Assembly (NCBI RefSeq): GCF_043555885.1
Contig: NZ_JBIGHX010000003.1
Span: 248,001-312,000 of the forward strand
Direction of reading: 5' to 3'
Length of the DNA: 64,000 bases
From: Pelomonas lactea
GTDB lineage: Bacteria; Pseudomonadota; Gammaproteobacteria; Burkholderiales; Burkholderiaceae_C
The position numbers and the translations under genes are program-made. Numbering within the stretch: position 1 is the first letter of the stretch; the number at the start of each line of letters is the position of its first letter. Below, in pieces: positions 23,354 to 30,694 of the stretch. Under the pieces are notes generated by a model. That model was not told where the DNA came from. It ran no database searches and saw only the letters and a list, made by a program, of their open reading frames with translations.

Positions 23354-24996
23354 ACGTTCGCAAATTCACCGCGAGGACATCGCGAGAAGCTCTTGCCCTC
23401 GTCAAGCAGGCCTTCGGTCCCGACGCCGTCGTGCTGTCCAACAAGAACGTGCCCGAAGGCGTGGAAGTGCTGGCCATGGCGCCAGAAGGCATGGGCCAGA
23501 TCGAGCAGATGGCCCAGACCGCGCCGCGCACCGTGGCCCGCCCGGCCGCGCAGCTGGCACCGGCCCAGCCGCCGCAGCGCGCCAGCTTTGCCGAGCGCTC
23601 GCGCCAGGAGCCCAGCTTCGGCGCGCCCGAGGTGCGCAACGACGTCGAGCAGCTGGCCATGAGCACGCTGAGCTTCCAGGACTACGTGCGCGAGCGCGTG
23701 CTGCGCCGCCGCCAGGCCGAGATGGCCGGCCAGCCCGACCCCGTGCTGTCGCAGCCGGCCCCCGCGCCGCAGCAGCCGCCAGCGGTGTCGCTGGACGCCG
23801 TGCGCGCCCAGCGTGAGCGCCGCGCGGCCGAAGCGATGGCCGCGCTGGCCCCGCGGCGCCCGGCACCGGCCCAGCCCCGCCCGATGCCGCCGGTGCTGCG
23901 CGACGAAATCCGCATCCCCACCGCTGCCGTGCCCGCGACGCAGCGCGCGGTGCCGCAGCTCGGTGACATCGGCCAGGGCGCCGGCATGGAGCCGCAGCCG
24001 CTGCCCGGCCAGCCCACCGCGTCCCAGCGCAACCAGATGGACATGGCCGCCGAGCTGCGCCAGATGCGCGGCCTCATCGAGGAGCGCTTCTCGTCGCTGG
24101 CCTTCATGGAGAAGCTGCAGCGCCAGCCCGTGCAGGCGCGCCTGACGCAGAAGCTGCTGGAGCTGGGCTTCTCGCCCGCGCTGGTGCGCAAGCTGGCCGA
24201 GAGCTGCCCGTCCGACTTCAAGGCCGGCTCGCCCCATGACCCCGCCGACGAGACCGCCTGGGCCGCCCACGTGCTGTCGCGCAATCTGCAGACCGACGAG
24301 GCCGCCCCGGCCATCGAGGACCGCGGCGGCGTGTTCGCGCTGATCGGCTCCACCGGCGTCGGCAAGACGACGACCACCGCCAAGCTGGCCGCCCACTTCG
24401 CCACCAAATACGGTGCCGGCCAGCTCGGCCTGATTACGCTGGACGCCTACCGCGTCGGCGCCCACGAGCAGCTGCGCGCCTACGGCCGCATCCTCGGCGT
24501 GCCGGTGCACACCGCGCACGACCGCGCGTCGCTGGACGACCTGCTGGACCTGCTCGCCAGCAAGAAGCTGGTGCTCATCGATACCGCCGGCATGGCCCAG
24601 CGCGACAGCCGCACGCAGGAGCTGCTCGAGATGCTGGCCCACCCCAGCATCAAGAAGCTGCTGGTCATCAACGCCGCGCAGCAGGGCGAGACGATTGAAG
24701 ACGTCGTCGGCGCCTGGAAGGGCGCGGCCTGCGAAGGCGTCGTGCTCAGCAAGATCGACGAGGCCGTCAAGCTGGCCCCGGCGCTGGACACGCTGATCCG
24801 CCACAAGCTCAAGGTGCTGGGTGTGGCCAACGGCCAGCGCGTGCCGGAAGACTGGCACCGCCTGCCCAGCGTGGCGCTGGTGCAGCGCGCGCTGAAGAGC
24901 CCCGCCGCCGGCGCCTGGCGCATGGACAACACCGACGTGAACCTGATCTTCGCCGGCGCGCCGCTGACCGACGCCGGCCTGAGGGCCATCCACTGA
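23350..24996 (+). CDS. flhF: Flagellar placement GTPase FlhF
   Basis: 548 residues, long for FlhF because of a Pro/Ala/Gln-rich linker at about residues 50-230. FlhF is an SRP-type GTPase that marks the site of polar flagellum assembly. N-terminal B domain starts MNVRKFTARTSREALALVKQ. The NG domain has the P-loop GSTGVGKTTTTAKLA at about residue 333, then LITLDAYRVGAHEQL (G2 region) and VLIDTAGMAQRD (G3, D-T-A-G), with SKIDEAV as G4-like. Ends in a TGATG overlap with the next spacer ORF. Confidence 0.95.
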   Translation: MNVRKFTARTSREALALVKQAFGPDAVVLSNKNVPEGVEVLAMAPEGMGQIEQMAQTAPRTVARPAAQLAPAQPPQRASFAERSRQEPSFGAPEVRNDVEQLAMSTLSFQDYVRERVLRRRQAEMAGQPDPVLSQPAPAPQQPPAVSLDAVRAQRERRAAEAMAALAPRRPAPAQPRPMPPVLRDEIRIPTAAVPATQRAVPQLGDIGQGAGMEPQPLPGQPTASQRNQMDMAAELRQMRGLIEERFSSLAFMEKLQRQPVQARLTQKLLELGFSPALVRKLAESCPSDFKAGSPHDPADETAWAAHVLSRNLQTDEAAPAIEDRGGVFALIGSTGVGKTTTTAKLAAHFATKYGAGQLGLITLDAYRVGAHEQLRAYGRILGVPVHTAHDRASLDDLLDLLASKKLVLIDTAGMAQRDSRTQELLEMLAHPSIKKLLVINAAQQGETIEDVVGAWKGAACEGVVLSKIDEAVKLAPALDTLIRHKLKVLGVANGQRVPEDWHRLPSVALVQRALKSPAAGAWRMDNTDVNLIFAGAPLTDAGLRAIH

Positions 24997-25023
24997 TGTC
25001 GACGACACCTCTTCATTTGAGCG

Positions 25024-25215
25024 GGCCGAGCGCTGGGCCGCTCCCAAGCCGGCCCGTCATGGCGATGTGCTTGCGGCTCGATGCCGCAAGCATCGCCGTC
25101 CCCGCGGGGGCTGAGGCCGGACACAGGGCGCCCAGCGGGCGTCCTGTGCCTGCCGAAGCTCTGCGGCCACTGGCCGCAGAGCGGTCCCGGCCAAGGTCCT
25201 CCTTGGACGAGGGGC
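25024..25215 (+). repeat. Structured intergenic repeat, copy D (flhF-flhG spacer)
   Basis: Conserved opening GGCCGAGCGCTGGGCCGCTC, hairpin TGCTTGCGGC/GCCGCAAGCA around loop TCGAT, hairpins CTCTGCGGCCA/TGGCCGCAGAG-like and CCAAGG/CCTTGG, and the closing GGACGAGGGGC. The whole spacer is open from ATG 24996 (in the flhF stop TGATG) to TGA 25221-25223, which overlaps the flhG ATG: a 75-residue frame with no known relatives. Confidence 0.8.
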
Positions 25216-25219
25216 AAAC

Positions 25220-25996
25220 ATGATGGATCAAGCCCACGGTTTGCGCCGCCTGTTCGCGGCCTCCAAGACGCGCTTCGTGCCGGTCGTCAGCAACCCGCGC
25301 GTGATGGGCGCCGGCGTGCTGCTGGAAGGTCTGTGTGCGGCCTTCGCCGAGCTCAACCTGCAGACGCTGGTGGTCGACGCCGGCGAGCACTCCCCGGCAC
25401 CGTCGGAGCTGGCGCAGGTGGACCTGTCCAACTGCATCGAGCGGCTGTCGCCGCGGGTCTCGTACCTGGCGGCGCGTGGCCTGCCGCTGCGTCACATCAA
25501 TGCCCAGGGCTCGGCCGCGGCCTTCCTGGAAGCGGTGGCCGCCGCGGCGCCCGAGGCCGACGTCATCCTGCTGCACGCGCCCGCGTCCGAACTGGCGCGC
25601 GTCGTCGCGTCGCGCGAGGTGCGGCCGCTGCTGCTGGCCGACACCGACCCGCTGAGCGTCACCGAGGCGTACGCGGGCATGAAATGGCTCACACAACGCG
25701 CCGGGCTGATGGTCTACAGTCTGCTGATGGCCTGCCATCCCCAGCTGCGCGTGGCCACCCGCATCGCGCAACAGCTTCATTCCTGCGCCGACGGCTTCCT
25801 CGGCGCGGTGCTGCGCGACTGGGCCTGCCTAGACCCCCGCGCCTCCCAGCATGCGCCGCTGACGCCCGAGCTGCGTCACCTGGCCCGCGAGCTGTTGCTG
25901 GCGTCGCCGCCCGGCTCGGCGCTGGACGCCGCCTCTGATGCGACTCCGCTGCGCCCGGCGCGCGCGGTGTCGTCACCGTTCCTCGCAGCACACTGA
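25220..25996 (+). CDS. flhG: FlhG/FleN-like protein lacking the ATPase P-loop
   Basis: 258 residues between flhF and fliA, the usual flhG slot. The N-terminus MMDQAHGLRRLF keeps the DQAxxLR helix by which FlhG stimulates the FlhF GTPase. A MinD-type fold is suggested by FVPVVSNPRVMGAGVLLEGL, NLQTLVVDAGEHSPAPSE and later PEADVILLHAP and PLLLADTDPLSVTEAYAGMK. The deviant Walker A (K-G-G-x-G-K-T) is absent: the matching place reads SNPRVMGAGV. The switch II D-T-x-G is HAPAS. So ATP hydrolysis and MinD-like dimerisation are unlikely. It may act only as a FlhF regulator. Assignment from position and the N-terminal helix. Confidence 0.75.
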   Translation: MMDQAHGLRRLFAASKTRFVPVVSNPRVMGAGVLLEGLCAAFAELNLQTLVVDAGEHSPAPSELAQVDLSNCIERLSPRVSYLAARGLPLRHINAQGSAAAFLEAVAAAAPEADVILLHAPASELARVVASREVRPLLLADTDPLSVTEAYAGMKWLTQRAGLMVYSLLMACHPQLRVATRIAQQLHSCADGFLGAVLRDWACLDPRASQHAPLTPELRHLARELLLASPPGSALDAASDATPLRPARAVSSPFLAAH

Positions 25997-26012
25997 ACTG
26001 CCGGAGTTCACG

Positions 26013-26726
26013 ATGTACACGCCCAAAGGCCGCCTCGACAACAGCACGCTGATCAAGCAGTACAGCCCGCTGGTGCGACGCCTGGCGCACCAGATGATCG
26101 CCAAGCTGCCGGCCAACGTGGAGGTGGACGACCTCATCCAGGTCGGCCTCATCGGCCTGACCGACGCGCTGTCGCGCTTCGATGCGGGGCAGGGCGTGCA
26201 GTTCGAGACCTTCGCGACGCAGCGCATCCGCGGCGCCATGCTCGACGAGCTGCGCGGCGGCGACTGGATGAGCCGCGGCACGCGCCGCCAGCAGCGCGAG
26301 ATCGAGGCCGCCGTCCACAAGGTCGAGCAGCGCCTGGGACGCGCGCCCAGCGAGGCAGAGATTGCCGCCGAGATGGGCCTGCCGCTGGCGGAGTACCAGG
26401 AACTGCTCGGCAAGGTGCGCGGCACGCAACTGGTCTACCTGGAAGACATGTCCGGCGACGAGGGCGACGAGGACTACCTCGACCGCCACGTGGCCGATGA
26501 GGCCAGCAACCCCGTCGCCCTGCTGCAGGACCATCGCATGCGGGAGGCGCTGGTGGCCGCCATCAAGAACCTGCCCGAGCGCGAGCAGTTCGTGATGAGC
26601 ATGTACTACGAGCACGACATGAATCTCAAAGAGATTGCAGCCGTGCTCAAGGTCACGGAGTCGCGCGTCTGTCAACTGCACAGCCAGTCCATCGCAAGGT
26701 TGCGCGTTAAGCTGCGTGACTGGTGA
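26013..26726 (+). CDS. fliA: Flagellar sigma factor FliA (sigma-28)
   Basis: 237 residues from ATG 26013. Region 2 reads LIKQYSPLVRRLAHQMIAKL and VEVDDLIQVGLIGLTDALSR; region 3 has RAPSEAEIAAEMGL; region 4 ends with the helix-turn-helix LKEIAAVLKVTESRVCQLHS. FliA transcribes late flagellar genes and is held by FlgM until the hook is complete; flgM is at 58315. The FliA sites listed here (fliS, fliD, flagellins, TPR gene, motA, flgM) are its expected targets. Start 16 nt after the flhG stop. Confidence 0.97.
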   Translation: MYTPKGRLDNSTLIKQYSPLVRRLAHQMIAKLPANVEVDDLIQVGLIGLTDALSRFDAGQGVQFETFATQRIRGAMLDELRGGDWMSRGTRRQQREIEAAVHKVEQRLGRAPSEAEIAAEMGLPLAEYQELLGKVRGTQLVYLEDMSGDEGDEDYLDRHVADEASNPVALLQDHRMREALVAAIKNLPEREQFVMSMYYEHDMNLKEIAAVLKVTESRVCQLHSQSIARLRVKLRDW

Positions 26727-26780
26727 ATCGCGGGGCACGCCGACGGCAGCTGCCCCAGCTCATAAGCAGGGGACAAGCGC

Positions 26781-28136
26781 ATGTTCGGATGGAAGAAGGC
26801 CGGCTATTCGACCGCCGCGGCTGCCGTCACGCCGCGTGAAGAGGGAGGCCGCCGTGAGGACGGTGCCGCGCTGAACGTCGTCAAGCGCCTGTCCCGCTCC
26901 ATCTCCACCGTGGGCAAGGACGCCGCCGAAGTGCGCGGCGCGCTCGAAGACACGCAGCGCGTCGTGCAGGCTCAGAGCCAGGCGATGCAGGCGCTGGCCC
27001 GTCAGCTCAGCCAGATTGGCGAGGCCCAGCGATCCATCGCCACCGCCACCGCCCAGAGCGCGGCTGCGGTTCAGCGCGCGCGCGGCGCTCTGGGCGTCGT
27101 CGGCGGTGAGGTGGTGGGCATGTCCGCCACGCTGGCCCAGGTGTCGGACGCGGCGGCCGAGATCACCAAGATTTCCTTGCAGACGCGGCTGGTCGCGTTC
27201 AATGCGGCTGTCGAGGCCAAGCATGCGGGCGACGCAGGGCGCGGCTTCGCCGTCGTTGCCGAGGCCGTCAAGGCGCTGGCGGGCCAGGTGGAGTCGTCGT
27301 CCAAGGCCATCGTCACCGCCATCGCGACGCTGCAGGATCGCATCGACCGCTTCAGCACCGAGCTGACCGAGAACGCCGCCAAGCCCAGCCAGATCCATGC
27401 CGCGTTCAGCGAGGTGGAGCAGGACGTGCAGCGCATCTCGGCGTCCGCCGCCGACAGCGGCCAGCAGATGAGCCTGCTCAATGAGCGTGCGCACGAGCTG
27501 GAGCGTGAGGTGTCCGAGGCCACCCATGGCCTCAAGGTCGCGTTCGATGGCAGCGACCGCTTCCTGCGCATGTCCGAGGAACTGATCGAGCAGATCGCCG
27601 AGAGCGGCGTCGAGGTCGACGACATGCCCTTCATCCGCACTGCGCAGTCGGCGGCGGCCGAGATCGGCGCGCTGCTGGAGGACGCGCTGCGCAACGGCCA
27701 GATCAGCGAGGCCGACCTCTTCGACGAGCAGTACCGCCCCATCGACGGCACTAACCCGCAGCAGCACACGACGCGCTTCTGCGCGCTGGGCGACAAGCTG
27801 TTCCCGGCCGTGCAGGAGAAGGCGCTGGGCTTCAGCGACAAGATCGTCTTCTGCATCGCGGCCGACCGCAACGGCTACATCGCCACCCACAACCGCAAGT
27901 ACTGCCAGCCGCAGCGCCCGGGTGACACGGTCTGGAACACGGCCAACAGCCGCTACCGTCGCATCTTCAACGACCGTACGGGCCTGGCCTCGGCGCGCAA
28001 CACGCGGCCCTTCCTGCTCCAGACCTATCGCCGCGACATGGGCGGCGGCCGCTTCGTCGTGCTCAAGGAGGCGACGGCACCCATCGTCGTTAACGGCCGG
28101 CACTGGGGTGGCCTGCGGCTGGCGTTCAACTTCTGA
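26781..28136 (+). CDS. Soluble methyl-accepting chemotaxis-type receptor
   Basis: 451 residues with no membrane segment or signal peptide, so cytoplasmic. The first about 290 residues are a coiled-coil signalling domain; the hairpin tip is close to the MCP signature (ISLQTRLVAFNAAVEAKHAG, then GRGFAVVAEAVKALAGQ). The C-terminal about 140 residues (YRPIDGTNPQQHTTRF, IVFCIAADRNGYIATHNRKY, GGRFVVLKEATAPIVVNGRH) look like a small-ligand sensor domain placed after the signalling part. It lies 54 nt after fliA and is convergent with the next gene (3-nt gap). Confidence 0.85.
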   Translation: MFGWKKAGYSTAAAAVTPREEGGRREDGAALNVVKRLSRSISTVGKDAAEVRGALEDTQRVVQAQSQAMQALARQLSQIGEAQRSIATATAQSAAAVQRARGALGVVGGEVVGMSATLAQVSDAAAEITKISLQTRLVAFNAAVEAKHAGDAGRGFAVVAEAVKALAGQVESSSKAIVTAIATLQDRIDRFSTELTENAAKPSQIHAAFSEVEQDVQRISASAADSGQQMSLLNERAHELEREVSEATHGLKVAFDGSDRFLRMSEELIEQIAESGVEVDDMPFIRTAQSAAAEIGALLEDALRNGQISEADLFDEQYRPIDGTNPQQHTTRFCALGDKLFPAVQEKALGFSDKIVFCIAADRNGYIATHNRKYCQPQRPGDTVWNTANSRYRRIFNDRTGLASARNTRPFLLQTYRRDMGGGRFVVLKEATAPIVVNGRHWGGLRLAFNF

Positions 28137-28139
28137 CGC

Positions 28140-28838
28140 TCAGTTCTTCACCGACAGCCGGATCTCGCGGTTCAGCAGCTCCAGCCACGCGTCCGCATGC
28201 GGATGGTGCTTGCTGAGGGCCATGTAGGTGGTCTTCAGCTCGACGGCCGGGGGCAGCCAGCGCAGCTCCGTCATCGCATCGCGCGCCAGCAGGTACTCGA
28301 AGGACGCGCGTTCGGAGAACACGGCGTCGACACGGCCCAGCTTCAGCAACTGCAGCGCCGGGCGCCGGTCGACGACAGGGTGGAGGCGGTAGCTGCCGCC
28401 GGCCAGTTCGGCAGGCAGGTAGGCCCCGCGCTCCACCGCCACCTGCGCGTCCGCGGCCAGTGGCTCGGTGCCGCGCTCGGCGCGCACGAAGAAGCCCAGC
28501 TGCATGCGCGCCACGGGCAGTGAGTAGCGCAGCAGCGCATCCCGCTCGTCATTTCGCCACACGGCCATCAGCAGGCATTCGCCGTTGCGCGCCATCGTGT
28601 AGGCCCGTGCCCATGGCGCCTTGATGGTCTGCACCGTCAGCCCGGCGGCCGTGAAGGCGCGCCGCGCCAGCGCGCCCAGGCTGCCACCGTCGGGCAGATC
28701 GGCGCTGACGTAGGGCGGGAAGTCGGTGAAGCACAGCGGCACCATGGTGGCGGCCTGGGCATGAGCGGCGCCAGGCGCTGCCAACAGCGCGGCCAGCACG
28801 CCGGCGGGTGGCAGCCAGCCAGGCCCTGCGCCGGTCAT
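28140..28838 (-). CDS. Periplasmic solute-binding-like protein (SBP_bac_3 type)
   Basis: 232 residues from ATG 28838, which overlaps the GGDEF gene stop (ATGA). A signal peptide is visible (PPAGVLAALLAAPGAAHAQA). The mature part begins MVPLCFTDFPPYVSADLPDG and contains LGALARRAFTAAGLTVQTIK, DALLRYSLPVARMQLGFFVR, DAVFSERASFEYLLARDAMT, typical of the family that binds amino-acid-like ligands. No permease genes are adjacent, so it more likely feeds a sensor, perhaps the adjacent diguanylate cyclase pathway. Ligand unknown. Confidence 0.75.
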   Translation of the reverse strand: MTGAGPGWLPPAGVLAALLAAPGAAHAQAATMVPLCFTDFPPYVSADLPDGGSLGALARRAFTAAGLTVQTIKAPWARAYTMARNGECLLMAVWRNDERDALLRYSLPVARMQLGFFVRAERGTEPLAADAQVAVERGAYLPAELAGGSYRLHPVVDRRPALQLLKLGRVDAVFSERASFEYLLARDAMTELRWLPPAVELKTTYMALSKHHPHADAWLELLNREIRLSVKN

Positions 28839-30676
28839 TCGGCGATGCAAGCCCGGTTCTTGCCGGTGTGCTTGGCCTCGTACAGCGCCACGTCGGCGCG
28901 ATCCAGCGCAGCCTCCAGCGTCTCGCCGGGCCGGTACAGCGTCACGCCGGCCGAGAACGTGACGAACACGTCCTTGCCATCATGGTTGAACAGCGCCGAC
29001 GACAGCGAGCGCTGCAGCCGCACGAGCACCTGCTGGGCTTCGTCCAGTGGCGTGTTGGGCAGCATCAGCACGAACTCCTCGCCGCCGTAGCGCGCCACCA
29101 TGTCGCCGGGCCGCAGCGAGGCCTGCGTGCGCTCGGCCAGCGATTTCAGCGCGATGTCGCCGGCGTGGTGGCCCAGGCTGTCGTTGAGTTTCTTGAAGTT
29201 GTCGATGTCCAGCAGCGCCAGCGCCACGCGCGTGGCCTCGCGCTCGGCCTTGGCCTGCTCGATGCCGAAAGCCTGGATCAGCCCGCGGCGGTTGGCCACC
29301 TGCGTGAGCTGGTCGGTGTGCACCTCGTTGGACAGCCGGCGCAGCTCGCCCTCCAGCTCCTCCACGCGCTGTGTCAGTGCGGTGGCGCGGTCATGCTCCA
29401 GCGTCAGCCGCTGCTGAGTCTGTGCGACGAGGCCCTGCACGCTGCGGCTCTCCTCCACCATCTCGCGCACGGTGCCGGCCAGGCTTTCCAGCGAGTCGGC
29501 CCGCTCGATGGCGTCGGCGTAGCGACCGACACTGTTCTGGAAGCGGTCGGTGTGCTGGCCCAGCTCGCCCAGCTCGGACAGCATCCGCTGGATCAGCCCC
29601 TTGAGCGCGTCGCGCGCCTTGGAGCGCTCGTCGCGCAGCGTGCGCTGGCGATCGCGCGTGCCGGCCAGCAGCTCGGACACCGTGCGCACGCCGCGTCCCG
29701 ACAGGCCCTGCGCCAGCGTGTTCCTCATGGCCTCGGCCTGGCCCAGCGCCCAGGAGTCGTCCTCAGCCAGGTCCACGAGGCTGGACGACAGCTCGCGGCA
29801 CAGGCCGCCCAGCTCGTCGAACAGGTGGCGGCGGTGGTCCAGCAGGTGGCGGGCGCGCAGGCACAGCGCGGCCATCTGCGTGACGCGCTCGGGGCTGGCG
29901 CCGCCGAGCCTGAGTTCGTCCTGCGCAGCCTCCAGGTCGCGCATCAACGCGTCGGCCGGCGTGGCCTCGGTCTGCGCCGAGCGCAGCGCGTGGCGCACGG
30001 TGCCGTTGAGCTCGCCGCTGACGTCGTGCCACGGGGTGAGATCGGTGGCGGGCGCGTCGCGCAGGCCGGTGCGGCTGGCCTCGCCGAAGCCGCTGCTGTC
30101 GCGGAAGTCCGAGTCCACGAAGGCGCTGTCGGCGAACAGCTGGCTGGACGTGCCGCCGTCGTCATCGGTCTCGACCTCGCTGCCGTCGCCGTCCTTGTCC
30201 CAGCTGGTGATGAGCTGCGACAGGCGCTTGACGAGCTTGCCGCTGTCGGCGCGGCTGAGCTCCAGCACGCGGTTGATGCCGTCCTTCTTGCGCGCCAGCG
30301 TCCAGTGCCGGCCGCCGCGCTCCAGCCCGCGCACGAGGCGCTCGATGGCCTGCGCCAGCGCCTCGGCCTGCGCGCCGGGGCTCGCGGTGTCCAGCAGCCG
30401 GTCGACCTGGCGCTGCAACTCGTCCAGGCGCTGCTCGCGCAGCGCCGTCTGCAGTTCCTGGCGCGTGGCGCCCGACGGCAGCGCCAGGCTGATGAGCCGG
30501 AACATCAGCTGCTGCAGCTTCTCCGGGATCGCGCTGCTGGCGGCCGAGGCAGGTTCGCCGCCTGCCTCGATGGCATAGGCGCGGGCGTAGTTCTCGGGCG
30601 TGGGTTCAAGCCGGGCCTGGGCCAGGCGTTGCAGCGCCGCCTTGGCGAGCTGGGCTGGCGCAAGGGTAGAGCGCAT
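28835..30676 (-). CDS. Diguanylate cyclase with long helical N-terminal region
   Basis: 613 residues. The C-terminal GGDEF domain (about residues 440-605) has the active-site motif GGEEF (ARYGGEEFVLMLP) and, five residues earlier, an intact RxxD inhibitory site (RPGD). DIDNFKKLNDSLGHHAGDIA is the metal/substrate-binding loop. So it should make c-di-GMP with product inhibition. The N-terminal 430 residues are helical and coiled-coil-like (ATALTQRVEELEGELRRLSN) with no recognised sensor. The opening LAPAQLAKAALQRLAQARLE-PTPENYARAY resembles a family of diguanylate cyclases with an N-terminal helical domain. c-di-GMP could feed the YcgR-like protein at 2478. Confidence 0.88.
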   Translation of the reverse strand: MRSTLAPAQLAKAALQRLAQARLEPTPENYARAYAIEAGGEPASAASSAIPEKLQQLMFRLISLALPSGATRQELQTALREQRLDELQRQVDRLLDTASPGAQAEALAQAIERLVRGLERGGRHWTLARKKDGINRVLELSRADSGKLVKRLSQLITSWDKDGDGSEVETDDDGGTSSQLFADSAFVDSDFRDSSGFGEASRTGLRDAPATDLTPWHDVSGELNGTVRHALRSAQTEATPADALMRDLEAAQDELRLGGASPERVTQMAALCLRARHLLDHRRHLFDELGGLCRELSSSLVDLAEDDSWALGQAEAMRNTLAQGLSGRGVRTVSELLAGTRDRQRTLRDERSKARDALKGLIQRMLSELGELGQHTDRFQNSVGRYADAIERADSLESLAGTVREMVEESRSVQGLVAQTQQRLTLEHDRATALTQRVEELEGELRRLSNEVHTDQLTQVANRRGLIQAFGIEQAKAEREATRVALALLDIDNFKKLNDSLGHHAGDIALKSLAERTQASLRPGDMVARYGGEEFVLMLPNTPLDEAQQVLVRLQRSLSSALFNHDGKDVFVTFSAGVTLYRPGETLEAALDRADVALYEAKHTGKNRACIAE

Positions 30677-30694
30677 CGGTGAGTCGGTTGGTTG

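Noticed and set aside
26727..26780. Possible sigma-28 promoter for the soluble chemoreceptor
   Set aside because: GCCGACGG occurs, but no TAAAG/TCAAG at the right distance.
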